IMG/VR virus record: IMGVR_UViG_3300042861_000370
Location: 1 to 40,411 of that record
Strand: one strand, 5' to 3'
DNA length: 40,411 nt
DNA from: a virus
Below the pieces are notes generated by a model that saw nothing but the letters and a program-made list of their open reading frames with translations, searched no databases and was not told the DNA's origin. The position numbers and the translations under genes are program-made. Shown piece by piece: positions 24,649 to 32,459 of this stretch (positions are counted from its first letter, which is position 1; each line of letters begins with the position of its first letter).

Positions 24649-24944
24649 AGCCCGGACAAGAAGCTTGCCTGCGAATGGCAGAGTACCAATACCGATGCCG
24701 CAATCAAGACATGATGTGGCGCTGGCTGTTTACTTGGGCAGCATGGTCTGACAATGTTGAGTTCTTCTCTGACCCAAGGCCGCCAGCACCCAAGACTAAA
24801 AAGCCCAGAAGACGTTGGAAGCACCTGACGAATACAGAGACTTTGGCAATCATCAAGCAGCTCCCCAACTGGCAGACCGATCACTTAAACACATTTATCT
24901 TCAAGGTATTGGTTGAGGACAAACTGAAGGAGAAGAACACATGA
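24645..24944 (+). CDS. Small basic early phage protein, unknown function
   Basis: A 99-residue protein, Trp-rich in the first half (MMWRWLFTWAAW) and basic in the second (KTKKPRRRWKHL). The ATG at 24645 overlaps the previous stop. The C-terminal residues KLKEKNT and the underlying bases, which include the AAGGAG for the next gene, are nearly identical to the end of the gene at 25533-25691. The function is unknown. Confidence 0.6.
   Translation: MKPGQEACLRMAEYQYRCRNQDMMWRWLFTWAAWSDNVEFFSDPRPPAPKTKKPRRRWKHLTNTETLAIIKQLPNWQTDHLNTFIFKVLVEDKLKEKNT
24921..24944 (+). repeat. Duplicated gene-junction sequence, copy 1
   Basis: These 24 bases, holding the last codons (KLKEKNT), AAGGAG and the next ATGA, match 25668-25691 with one difference (G/T). 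They form the translation-initiation junction of the following gene. Confidence 0.75.
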
Positions 24945-25384
24945 GCGATCAAAAGAACTGGGATGCTGCCGTCATAAGGACATGGCGTAGGTCGGGTAAT
25001 GTTCAAGACGCAGTCCTTTTGTTTCGGGATTTGTCTGGGAAGCAGTTAACAGACTGTGACCCGCCACTAAAGCGAGTACCACCGATAGGGTATCCGTGGA
25101 AGGTTGGTATGCGAGTGTTTGTTGCCAATCATCTGTCAAAGATTAGTAAGCGGTTGTGGGAGCAGACACCAGATAAAGACATCCTACTTCTCCGCAAGCT
25201 AGAGACAAGTTCTTATGACACCGAGAAAGACATAATTGATGACTTAGATCTTAAAAAAGAACGGGGTCAGGATTACCGAAACCGCAAGAAAGTTGCAATG
25301 AGTGCGCTTGAATACTCAAATCGCAATCAGGCAACAAATTGGGGTGTAACTAAGGGTTCAGCCAGAATAAGGATGAAAAGATGA
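24941..25384 (+). CDS. Early phage protein, unknown function
   Basis: A 147-residue protein with AAGGAG upstream and coupled start. The sequence opens DQKNWDAAVIRTWRRSGNV and continues with a Pro-rich middle, then a basic, charged C-terminal third (YRNRKKVAMSALEYSNRNQ), which would suit nucleic-acid contact. No motif is recognised. Confidence 0.6.
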   Translation: MSDQKNWDAAVIRTWRRSGNVQDAVLLFRDLSGKQLTDCDPPLKRVPPIGYPWKVGMRVFVANHLSKISKRLWEQTPDKDILLLRKLETSSYDTEKDIIDDLDLKKERGQDYRNRKKVAMSALEYSNRNQATNWGVTKGSARIRMKR

Positions 25385-25536
25385 TTGAACTAGTTTGGAA
25401 TGATGAAAAGGGCGAGGGCGAAGTAAAGATCACCAAGGAGTTTATGGTTGCCCACCGCATAGTCCAGCTTGATGCTCTTGTCGATTGGATGGCAGAGCTC
25501 CAAGAAATCTACGATGCAATGGTGGTAATACCATGA
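25381..25536 (+). CDS. Very small early protein
   Basis: A 51-residue product (MIELVWND... ending MVVIP) whose ATG overlaps the preceding stop and whose stop overlaps the next start. The overlap on both sides and the even charge distribution support it as a real member of the operon. The function is unknown. Confidence 0.55.
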   Translation: MIELVWNDEKGEGEVKITKEFMVAHRIVQLDALVDWMAELQEIYDAMVVIP

Positions 25537-25691
25537 AAGACGATGACGATATTCAGGACTATGTTCGCCCTTGGAGAGGCCTGACCGAAGAGGAGCAGCA
25601 CCAGTTGTGGAGGCAATGGATTGAGTCAATGGATGGTTGGGGTAGTTTTTACCGAGCAATTGAAGCCAAACTTAAGGAGAAGAACACATGA
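25533..25691 (+). CDS. Very small acidic early protein
   Basis: A 52-residue product starting at the coupled ATG at 25533 and beginning with four Asp in a row. It is Trp- and Glu-rich (GLTEEEQHQLWRQWIE) and ends KLKEKNT, the same end as the gene at 24645-24944. The function is unknown. Confidence 0.58.
   Translation: MKDDDDIQDYVRPWRGLTEEEQHQLWRQWIESMDGWGSFYRAIEAKLKEKNT
25668..25691 (+). repeat. Duplicated gene-junction sequence, copy 2
   Basis: Second copy of the 24-base junction described at 24921-24944, with a single base difference. Confidence 0.75.
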
Positions 25692-25927
25692 TTGATTACG
25701 AGTTTTATTTTGAAGCCCAGACCGGCACTGGTAGTGAGGCAGTGATTTGCAAAATGCAGTATGAAATGGATGAAGATGGGCCATTCAACGAAAACATTGA
25801 GAGCATTATCTTTGAAGGCAAAGAGGTAATCGGCCTACTTACTGATGAGCAGTATTCCGAGTTGCAGGTGGCTGGCATTTATAAACTGGCAAAAAGTATT
25901 GAGGAAAAGGAAGACCAAGATGAGTGA
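25688..25927 (+). CDS. Small acidic early protein
   Basis: A 79-residue acidic protein with alternating strands at the start (DYEFYFEAQTGTGSEAV) and a helical, Glu-rich end. Strong AAGGAG and overlapping start at 25688. Negative charge throughout could suggest a DNA-mimic or protein-binding role, but there is no specific evidence. Confidence 0.58.
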   Translation: MIDYEFYFEAQTGTGSEAVICKMQYEMDEDGPFNENIESIIFEGKEVIGLLTDEQYSELQVAGIYKLAKSIEEKEDQDE

Positions 25928-26123
25928 ACCGGAATTAAATATATGGGAAAGAGCCATGGGCTGGCGCAAGCGGCAGATGGTTAAGTCACAGATTAACGAG
26001 GTATCACAGAAGATCCGCAACGACACAATCGAGGAGGTTGCCAAAGAGATAGAGAAGATGACGGCCTTTGGGCAGGTCACAATAGACAGTTTCACGGTTT
26101 ACATAAGGAGCATGAAGAAGTGA
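25920..26123 (+). CDS. Small helical early protein
   Basis: A 67-residue protein starting at the ATG at 25920 inside the end of the previous gene. It contains WERAMGWRKRQMVKSQ and a long charged helix, ending SMKK. The stop overlaps a GTG start of the next gene. No family is recognised. Confidence 0.55.
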   Translation: MSEPELNIWERAMGWRKRQMVKSQINEVSQKIRNDTIEEVAKEIEKMTAFGQVTIDSFTVYIRSMKK

Positions 26124-26311
26124 ATGGGTTTGCAAAACAACAGCTATCAATCGGAAGTAAGCAGCCGGTACACCAACATAAGGAGTGCAATAACTGCAAT
26201 GAAATGAAGCCGCCAGAGGGCGGTATCCAACTAGGCCACACAAAGTGGCACTGCGCCGCCTGCTGGGCAGGCCGAGCATCAAGAAGAACACCAACCAAAG
26301 GAAAACAATGA
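26120..26311 (+). CDS. Small zinc-finger protein
   Basis: A 63-residue protein with GTG start (GTGA overlap). CNNCNEMKPP (residues about 24-33) and WHCAACW (about 43-49) give a four-cysteine zinc knuckle, followed by a basic tail rich in Arg and Lys. Such phage knuckles bind nucleic acid or partner proteins. It ends by overlapping the ParB-like start. Confidence 0.6.
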   Translation: MNGFAKQQLSIGSKQPVHQHKECNNCNEMKPPEGGIQLGHTKWHCAACWAGRASRRTPTKGKQ

Positions 26312-27153
26312 CTACAGAAATTATTATTGAGCGCGTCAAACTTCAAAAGATCCGCTTAGATGGTGGTACCCAGCCCCGTAAAGAGATTGACGAGCCCATG
26401 GTTCAGCATTACACCGAGATATTACTTGAAGGCAAAGACAAATTCCCGCCCATCGAACTGTGGTTTGACGGCAAAGACTACTGGCCAAGCGATGGCTTTC
26501 ATCGTTACTTTGCTCACAAACGTGCTGGGTTTTTAGACATTGAATCCAATATTAACAATGGCACAAGGCGTGATGCGTTCACAGCTTGCTTGAAAGCAAA
26601 CAGCAAACATGGCAAACCACGCACACCCGAAGAGCGCAGATATGCGGTTCAAATGGCGCTAGAAGATATTGAGTATGGTGAAACTCCAGATTCATATGTT
26701 GCTGAACTGTGTGATGTTTCTCTTGCTACAGTTAGCCGCGTTCGTAAGTTGCTGGGTTTGGAGAGAACAAGCATTGTTGACAAGAATGGACGCAGGGTCG
26801 ATGTGTCTAGGTCAGGTCGGCCATCAGCACCACCCCCTCCGCCCCCGCCACCACCAGTGCCTGAGTACACCGAGGACGATAAGTTCCAAGAGATGGCCAT
26901 TGAGCACACGGCCATGGCGGAAGAGAACGCAAAACTCAAAGATATGTTGGCTGTCAAATCACTGCCAGTATCAGAGAAAGCCCGAGCAGAAGTTCAGCAA
27001 ACGATTGAAGAGCTGCGCGAGCAAGTCAAAGACCTTGAGTTCCAACTTAGGACAATGACCCAGTCACGCAATGAGTTCCAGAATAAGAATGCTGAGATGA
27101 TTAAGCAGATGAATTACTGGAAGAAACGCGCTGAGAAGGCAGAGAAGAAATAA
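26308..27153 (+). CDS. ParB/Srx-fold protein with HTH and coiled coil
   Basis: A 281-residue protein. Residues about 10-95 have the ParB/sulfiredoxin-like fold with TQPRKEID and the DGFHR motif (nucleotide-binding in ParB relatives). Residues about 125-155 form a helix-turn-helix (YVAELCDVSLATVSRVRKLL). A run of nine prolines follows at about residues 173-181, then a long coiled coil (about 205-281) that would dimerise. Phage ParB-like proteins act in regulation, partition or as nucleases; which applies is not shown. The ATG at 26308 is used, not the longer frame upstream, because it follows AAAGGA and overlaps the previous stop. Confidence 0.72.
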   Translation: MTTEIIIERVKLQKIRLDGGTQPRKEIDEPMVQHYTEILLEGKDKFPPIELWFDGKDYWPSDGFHRYFAHKRAGFLDIESNINNGTRRDAFTACLKANSKHGKPRTPEERRYAVQMALEDIEYGETPDSYVAELCDVSLATVSRVRKLLGLERTSIVDKNGRRVDVSRSGRPSAPPPPPPPPPVPEYTEDDKFQEMAIEHTAMAEENAKLKDMLAVKSLPVSEKARAEVQQTIEELREQVKDLEFQLRTMTQSRNEFQNKNAEMIKQMNYWKKRAEKAEKK

Positions 27154-27160
27154 CCCGAAG

Positions 27161-27176
27161 CTGGGCGGTATCCCAG
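27161..27176 (+). promoter_or_regulatory. Hairpin beside the helicase ribosome binding site
   Basis: CTGGG-cggtat-CCCAG sits two bases before the AGGAG that starts the helicase gene. It is the only gene junction in this operon with a 35-base gap instead of an overlap. It could tune translation; function is inferred. Confidence 0.4.
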
Positions 27177-27188
27177 TAGGAGAATCAA

Positions 27189-28661
27189 ATGCTTAAGTTA
27201 AGACCGCATCAAGCGGAAGTCGTGGAGAAGCTCGCCCAAGGCTTTAAGGATGGCCACAGAAGCCAGCTACTCTACGCGCCCACAGGGTTTGGAAAGACCG
27301 AGGTAGCCATGGCAATCATGCTCGAGCAAGCCAAGGAGCTCAAGAACGTGGCCATGGTGTTAGACCGCATTGTGTTGGTTAACCAGACCAGCACCCGCCT
27401 TGGCAATTACGGCATCAACCATGGTGTCATGCAGGCAGATCACTGGCGGTATCGTCCTTACGAAAAGATACAAGTCTGCAGCGCACAGACTTTGGAGAGT
27501 CGGGATAACTTCCCCGAAGTCTCCATGTTAATCATTGACGAATGTCACGTTCAGCGTAAGCAAATCATCCAGTTCATTAAAGACAGACCAGAGATGAAGG
27601 TGATTGGCCTGACCGCCACACCTTTTACGAATGGACTGGGGGATACCTATACGAACGTGGTCGGGGCTAGGCCTACGGGTGAGCTGATCGAGAACAAGTG
27701 GCTTACCCCGTTGAAGATCTATATTGCCAAAGAGATCGACATGAGTGGTGCAAAAAAGGTGGCTGGCGAGTGGTCGCAGGATGAGACTACCAAGCGCGGT
27801 ATGCAGATCACTGGTGACATTGTCCAAGAGTGGATCAACAAGACCATGCAAGTGTTTGGTAAACCGAGGAAGACAGTTGTGTTTTGCTCGGGTGTTGAGC
27901 ATGGCAGGGACTTGGTTCGGCAGTTCAATGAGGCCGGATATAACTTTGTTTCCATCAGTTATTTGGAAGATGATGAGTTCAAAGCCGAAACAATCGAGGA
28001 TTTCAGCAGGCCTGACACGAAAATTAACGGATTAATTGCCACAGACATACTGACTAGAGGTTTTGACGTCCCTGATGTGATGATAGGGGTGTCTGCGAGG
28101 CCGTTTTCCAAGTCTTTCAGCAGCCATGTGCAACAAATGGGGCGGATTATGCGTCCTTACGATGGCAAAGACTATGGTTTGTGGCTTGATCACTCGGGAA
28201 ACTACCTGAGATTCCGCAAAGAATGGGACACTTTGTTCTTAGAAGGCGTGACTGAGCTCCAAAACGGGGCTGAAACCGCGAAGAAAGAGCCCGAAGAAAA
28301 GGAAAAGAAGGACGCAAAGTGCCCTGCGTGTGGTGCATTGTGGGTCTGGTCGGGTCGGGAATGCGGTGAATGTGGCTATGAAAGGCCAGTCAAACAGATC
28401 ATCAATGTGCCGGGTGAATTGACTGAGCTGGAAACAACTAAACGCGAGCTCCTGACCGAGAATCAAAAGTTCTACTCTGAGCTGATCTACTACTCGCGTA
28501 TGCGTGGATACAAAGAGGGTTGGGCAGCACACAAATACAAGGAGCGATATGGGGCATTCCCTCGAGGCCTGACTACAAACCCCGAACCCATCTCATACAA
28601 GACCACTTCATGGATCAAGTCAAAGAACATTGCATGGGCTAAGTCAAAGGCAAACAAATGA
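27189..28661 (+). CDS. Superfamily 2 DEAD-type helicase with zinc ribbon
   Basis: A 490-residue protein with helicase motifs in order: LRPHQ (4-8), Walker A PTGFGKT (31-37), DECH (117-120), LTATPF (about 140-145), ATDILTRGFDVPDV and QQMGRIMRP (315-323). A four-cysteine ribbon (CPAC...CGEC, from about 378) and a basic C-terminus follow. It uses ATP to unwind or remodel DNA or RNA, probably at replication start with the TOPRIM protein coded just after it. AGGAG precedes the ATG, and the stop overlaps the next start. Similar phage helicases pair with primase-like proteins. Confidence 0.85.
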   Translation: MLKLRPHQAEVVEKLAQGFKDGHRSQLLYAPTGFGKTEVAMAIMLEQAKELKNVAMVLDRIVLVNQTSTRLGNYGINHGVMQADHWRYRPYEKIQVCSAQTLESRDNFPEVSMLIIDECHVQRKQIIQFIKDRPEMKVIGLTATPFTNGLGDTYTNVVGARPTGELIENKWLTPLKIYIAKEIDMSGAKKVAGEWSQDETTKRGMQITGDIVQEWINKTMQVFGKPRKTVVFCSGVEHGRDLVRQFNEAGYNFVSISYLEDDEFKAETIEDFSRPDTKINGLIATDILTRGFDVPDVMIGVSARPFSKSFSSHVQQMGRIMRPYDGKDYGLWLDHSGNYLRFRKEWDTLFLEGVTELQNGAETAKKEPEEKEKKDAKCPACGALWVWSGRECGECGYERPVKQIINVPGELTELETTKRELLTENQKFYSELIYYSRMRGYKEGWAAHKYKERYGAFPRGLTTNPEPISYKTTSWIKSKNIAWAKSKANK

Positions 28662-29449
28662 GCTTTCAAGACTTTGCAAGAGCTCATGGTCTGCTGATTA
28701 AAGACTTAGTGTTGGATCGTTGGGTAAGGGTGGGGACTGAAGACCACCCGAGAAAACAGAATGGCGCGTATATCTTTGACGGCCACAAGGGGGCGCTTAT
28801 AAATTTCGCAGTCCATGACAAACACATACTGTTTAAGTCTGAGGAACCATTTATTCCTGATCCCAATGCACACGCAAAGAAGTTGGCTGCCAAACAAGAA
28901 GCCGAGCTCCGCCAGCGCAAGGCCGCACAAAAGGCCACATTCATTCTGAATAACGCAGTAAAGGAGCAACACCCCTACCTAATCCGCAAGGGTTTCGTGG
29001 ACAAGGGGTTGATCTGGAATGATCTGTTGGTGTTGCCCATGCGGATTTTGGGTAATTTAGTTGGATGTCAACTGATCTCTCAGGATGGCACAAAAAGATT
29101 TCTCTCGGGTCAGCGCACAAAAGGCGCATCCCTGGTCATCGACAACAAGGGTCGGAACATCTTGTGCGAGGGGTTTGCGACTGGAATGTCAGTCCGTAGG
29201 GCAATGAAACACCTTCGGGAGAGATACACCATCCATGTTTGCTTTTCTGCGGGGAACATGGTTGAGGTGGCCAAGAATCTGCGTGACCCGTTGGTGATCG
29301 CAGACAATGACCCAGTGGGGATAGCGACTGCCAAGAAAATAGCCCCGCACTACTGGGTAGGCGAGGCCGGTGAGGACTTCAACGATACTGAGCAGAGAAT
29401 CGGGACTGCATCCGCAGCCGACTCCCTGCGCGTTTATTTAGGCCAATAA
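28658..29449 (+). CDS. TOPRIM-domain primase-like protein
   Basis: A 263-residue protein. The N-terminal part (WVRVGTEDHPRKQNGAYIF) resembles the N-terminal region of phage and plasmid primase/RepA-like proteins but has no cysteines for a zinc finger. A basic Ala/Gln/Lys helix follows, then a TOPRIM domain with catalytic acid E171 in ILCEGFATG and D216/D218 in VIADNDPVG. It probably makes primers or assists origin opening with the upstream helicase; whether it primes on its own is unknown. The start overlaps the helicase stop. The stop overlaps the convergent gene at 29434 by 16 bases. Confidence 0.78.
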   Translation: MSFQDFARAHGLLIKDLVLDRWVRVGTEDHPRKQNGAYIFDGHKGALINFAVHDKHILFKSEEPFIPDPNAHAKKLAAKQEAELRQRKAAQKATFILNNAVKEQHPYLIRKGFVDKGLIWNDLLVLPMRILGNLVGCQLISQDGTKRFLSGQRTKGASLVIDNKGRNILCEGFATGMSVRRAMKHLRERYTIHVCFSAGNMVEVAKNLRDPLVIADNDPVGIATAKKIAPHYWVGEAGEDFNDTEQRIGTASAADSLRVYLGQ

Positions 29450-29922
29450 GGGTAATACTTACCCTCTGCGGTGAATGTCCACATATTCGCGTCCATAGTT
29501 TCGTCAATGGATTCGTCAGAATGGTAATAATCTACATCCCTTGCGACTGCCATGACAAAGTTATGTAGGGCATCGTCAAACGCACCTTTGGCATCTCCTG
29601 TGCGTTTGAATTCGTCATAGAAGTGGGCAAAGAGCTCGCAGTCAAGCCACAAGCCTGTGGGCATGGCATCCCTGTCCTGCTCAGAGAGTTTGATCCCTCT
29701 GAAGTGACGTTGTTCTGCGTCAGTCTTAACATAGCCCCGACCATCGCCAAGATTCCAGTCACGCAAGGTGACATTGAAGTGGTCGCAGAATGCTTTTATG
29801 CAGTCTTTGTATTCGCCAAACCAAGGAAAATCCGAGGTTGATCGAAACCATTCACGCGCATTCTGTTTGGCCTGCTCGTCCAGCTCGCTAAACTGGAATA
29901 TTTGTAGTTCAACGACTTCCAT
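29434..29922 (-). CDS. Conserved phage protein, antitoxin-annotated type, unknown function
   Basis: A 163-residue protein, last gene of the minus-strand operon. The start at 29922 is fixed by GAGGAG 7 bases upstream. The N-terminal segment SELDEQAKQNAREWFR is a common phage and plasmid motif sometimes labelled 'antitoxin of a stability system' by homology only. The rest is acidic and aromatic-rich, with YPYWPK at the end. It overlaps the primase-like gene tail to tail by 16 bases. Function is unknown. Confidence 0.65.
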   Translation of the reverse strand: MEVVELQIFQFSELDEQAKQNAREWFRSTSDFPWFGEYKDCIKAFCDHFNVTLRDWNLGDGRGYVKTDAEQRHFRGIKLSEQDRDAMPTGLWLDCELFAHFYDEFKRTGDAKGAFDDALHNFVMAVARDVDYYHSDESIDETMDANMWTFTAEGKYYPYWPK

Positions 29923-30124
29923 TTGTGATCTCCTCAAAGTTTGGGATAAGTTGTTCAAATTTCTCTAGCACTTGGGCGCGTGTCCCAGTTAGGTCAAATT
30001 CCTTCTTAATGATCGAGTAGCAACTGCGTCCTGAATGGCGCATACCCTTGATCTCAAGTTGTAAACCTTTCCGCAGCGTAAGCATTCTTGCGACTGCAAT
30101 TTGGTCAAAGTCAGTCAAGATCAT
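29909..30124 (-). CDS. Small phage protein, unknown function
   Basis: A 71-residue basic protein; the ATG at 30124 follows GAGG and overlaps the previous stop. The middle (LQLEIKGMRHSGRSCYSIIKKEF) is a recurring phage motif. Its charge suggests a nucleic-acid-binding or inhibitor role, but no function is known. Confidence 0.6.
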   Translation of the reverse strand: MILTDFDQIAVARMLTLRKGLQLEIKGMRHSGRSCYSIIKKEFDLTGTRAQVLEKFEQLIPNFEEITNGSR

Positions 30125-30390
30125 GCGTCCACCTCTTCGGGCTCGGGGAATTTGTTGTCCACTACTGAATGAATAAAATCCCAGTTAATGCCGATATTGG
30201 CATCGTGGTATTTGTTCATCCACTTTAGCACTTCGCGGGCTTGATCGTCTGTCAGCCAAACATGATCGCCTTGGACATCTGAAATGTGCCACTTCTCGAT
30301 GTGCCAGTCAGGACTGGTCAGGGTGAGAATATCCTCGACCCTCGGTATCTCTTGACCCTCGGGCAATTCAAATTCAATAGTTACTTTCAT
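30121..30390 (-). CDS. Small phage protein, unknown function
   Basis: An 89-residue protein beginning MKVTIEFELPEGQ. The ATG at 30390 follows GAGGA and is preferred to the longer upstream frame. An N-terminal strand-rich segment is followed by an acidic helical end. It is related in style to small operon proteins that may bind host factors. Not recognised. Confidence 0.6.
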   Translation of the reverse strand: MKVTIEFELPEGQEIPRVEDILTLTSPDWHIEKWHISDVQGDHVWLTDDQAREVLKWMNKYHDANIGINWDFIHSVVDNKFPEPEEVDA

Positions 30391-30391
30391 T

Positions 30392-30559
30392 TCATTCCTC
30401 GTTAATTGGTTCGTCAACATCTGACTGGGTGTAGTGGCCGAGCACTACTGGGTTGTATTTGGCGAGAACGGCATCTACGCACTTGTCGCAGACTCGGGCA
30501 AGGGGAATCCCCTGCCCATCGTATTCCCACCACGAATAGCCTTCGTGTTCGTGGTGCAT
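30392..30559 (-). CDS. Very small Cys-containing protein
   Basis: A 55-residue protein behind a perfect AGGAGG, with the ATG at 30559. It opens with HHEHEGYSWW and has ARVCDKCVD with two cysteines. The sequence is a recurrent phage micro-protein, perhaps with a metal site shared between His and Cys. Function unknown. Confidence 0.65.
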   Translation of the reverse strand: MHHEHEGYSWWEYDGQGIPLARVCDKCVDAVLAKYNPVVLGHYTQSDVDEPINEE

Positions 30560-30561
30560 GG

Positions 30562-31188
30562 TCAGCCTCCTAAGTTTGTTGGTGAATGCGTGAAACCATT
30601 CTTCTCAAAGTAATCGTAAATCTTGAGGGTAATCTCGTCCATTGCAGAATCTTCCATGTCTGGGTCATCTGATGGTTCGGGATAAAACTGTTCCATCTTT
30701 TCGCAGTTATCGACTCCATCTGTGTAAAAACCGATATAGCCCATGCCCTGCTCAACATACGTGGCCTCAAGCTCGAAACCCATTTCCTCAAGGGCATAGT
30801 AAATCTGCATAGGTGGTGCCCATGCAGTGTCAAACACCATCGTGACTGTATTGCCCTCGATGGTGAAGGCCTCGTCCTCATATTGATTGCTCATGTCCCA
30901 CTTAGTGCCCCATTCACCTATGCAGAACGAATACCAGTCTTTGTATCCGTATTTCTTGAGGTTCGCTGCCTGTTCAATTTCGAGAGCAGTCTGTTCGGGT
31001 GTATCTTTGCCTAACCATCCTGATGTGATCATCAGGGCTTCGGGAATGGGCTTGATCAAGTTAAAGATTCTTGCACTCTCTCCAGCGCCTTTTGCTCGTT
31101 CGAGCTCCTGCACGATCTCTGCGAGTTTCTTCTCAGACTCAGCAGTTTTTGCAACAAGTTTCAATGAGTTTGCACACCAATTTGGCAT
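30562..31188 (-). CDS. Api92/YubB-like phage protein
   Basis: A 208-residue protein starting MPNWCANSLKL behind GGAG. This start and the later WGTKWD and FDTAWAPP motifs (about residues 93-126) are hallmarks of the Api92-like (DUF1281, YubB ferredoxin-fold) family found in phages and plasmids. The family's role is unknown; it may modulate host proteins. The C-terminus is acidic. Confidence 0.75.
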   Translation of the reverse strand: MPNWCANSLKLVAKTAESEKKLAEIVQELERAKGAGESARIFNLIKPIPEALMITSGWLGKDTPEQTALEIEQAANLKKYGYKDWYSFCIGEWGTKWDMSNQYEDEAFTIEGNTVTMVFDTAWAPPMQIYYALEEMGFELEATYVEQGMGYIGFYTDGVDNCEKMEQFYPEPSDDPDMEDSAMDEITLKIYDYFEKNGFTHSPTNLGG

Positions 31189-31264
31189 TATGTTTCTCCA
31201 GTTAAGTTAAAGGACGAATTGCGGAAAATCCCGCCCAAAGCCCCGACCCGCGAGGCTTCAGGAG

Positions 31265-31648
31265 TTACTTTGCGTGGTAGGCAGGGTCTTTGGAGAATTC
31301 CAATGCCATGCGCCACATTCCATAGGCATCAGCCAGTCCCGAGTAGTAGCAGGGATAGTCTTCGCAGAATTTGTCGTGGTCATGTAGTGACTGCAAGAAT
31401 TCGTGGACTACACTTTCTTTTGCGTCTGCAACATTGTGTAGATAGGCCTCGGTGAAGGCGATCTCTTCAGCAGTCAATTTGCGCCGAAGTTTGTGAACAT
31501 CCTGCGTGGCCAGTTTGCCATCCTTGTCATAGACATTGATGGTCAGGTCATTGTTGTCAACTGAAACGCAGACATAGCCATATTCTTGCTTGTCTCCAAT
31601 ATCAATGACATGGGTGTTCATGACCATGTTGTGTTTAGTTTCTATCAT
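31265..31648 (-). CDS. Phage protein, unknown function
   Basis: A 127-residue protein with GGAG before the ATG at 31648. It has an N-terminal beta-rich part (YGYVCVSVDNNDLTINVYD), then a helical part with several aromatic residues and HDHDKFCEDYPC. A 76-base gap, with a weak hairpin and no gene, separates it from the Api92-like gene downstream. No family recognised. Confidence 0.58.
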   Translation of the reverse strand: MIETKHNMVMNTHVIDIGDKQEYGYVCVSVDNNDLTINVYDKDGKLATQDVHKLRRKLTAEEIAFTEAYLHNVADAKESVVHEFLQSLHDHDKFCEDYPCYYSGLADAYGMWRMALEFSKDPAYHAK

Positions 31649-31860
31649 TTTGCTTTCTCCATAAAGTAGTCTTCGGGGTCTTGGGCGCGTAAGTCTTCGC
31701 AGTCAACAATGTGTTGTTCAATTTCTTTGCGTAGAGACTCAGGCAGGCTTCTCGCCATCACTTCTACTTGGCCATCGTCCCAAGTGAATCTGAGTTCCCA
31801 TTTGACAATCCCATCAGGATATTTGGAATGTGGTTCGCGTTTTAATGCTTCTGGTTTCAT
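31645..31860 (-). CDS. Small phage protein, unknown function
   Basis: A 71-residue protein. The ATG at 31860 follows GAGGAG and overlaps the previous stop. A central RFTWDDGQVEVMA strand pair is followed by a charged helix. Not recognised. Confidence 0.58.
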   Translation of the reverse strand: MKPEALKREPHSKYPDGIVKWELRFTWDDGQVEVMARSLPESLRKEIEQHIVDCEDLRAQDPEDYFMEKAK

Positions 31861-32459
31861 ACTAATTGCTCCTCAATGTATGCAGGGTTTCCTGTTTCTT
31901 CGTGGTAGAACTTGGCTTCTTTTTCGGCAGCAGACCTATTCTTAAATTCGCCTAAAAGTGTGCCGTTGTGGTTTTTTACTTGATATTGCGCTACCAAATA
32001 AACTGGTTCGAGGTCGATCATCCATTCGTAGTTGTCCATACCTGTGACTGGGTCAACTTTGTAAACATTGATTTGATACCATCCGTCTTCATCAGGGCAG
32101 TGGATATTGAACGAATACTCGTCAGTCCCATACCACCAGTCACCTTCCTCGACAATCTCAGCCTTGTATTTTTGGATGAGTTCGTTGGCAGTTTTTTGTA
32201 ACTGTTCGTTTTGTTCTTTGTAATCAAAGTCTAGGTCTGCACTAATGAAGTAGAGGCTTCGTCCGTCCTTCAGCGTGAGGTAGCAAAATGGATGGTTATC
32301 AGAATTGGCAGGGTCATTGCCTTGGGTCGCGCCCTCGAGCTCCTGCGCGGTGATGTAGAGGTCATCATCTAGCGTGTCGTAATTGCTGAAGGTGGTAGAG
32401 GCAGGGACTGACAATCCCTCCTTTGCAAGGTCATTTCTCATGCGGATGGTGCAGTTCAT
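31857..32459 (-). CDS. Acidic phage protein, unknown function
   Basis: A 200-residue, strongly acidic protein; the ATG at 32459 follows GGAG. It contains a central helix (EQNEQLQKTANELIQKYKAE) between beta-rich segments with many aromatic residues. High acidity would fit a protein-binding or DNA-mimicking role, but no motif confirms it. Confidence 0.6.
   Translation of the reverse strand: MNCTIRMRNDLAKEGLSVPASTTFSNYDTLDDDLYITAQELEGATQGNDPANSDNHPFCYLTLKDGRSLYFISADLDFDYKEQNEQLQKTANELIQKYKAEIVEEGDWWYGTDEYSFNIHCPDEDGWYQINVYKVDPVTGMDNYEWMIDLEPVYLVAQYQVKNHNGTLLGEFKNRSAAEKEAKFYHEETGNPAYIEEQLV

Noticed and set aside
24921-25691. CRISPR-like or transposon repeat
   Set aside because: The two 24-base copies are gene ends plus ribosome sites, with no regular spacing, terminal inverted repeats or transposase nearby.
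31189-31264. Terminator in the 76-base gap in the minus-strand block
   Set aside because: A short GC-rich hairpin (AAGCC...GGCTT) can be drawn but no T-run follows on either strand.
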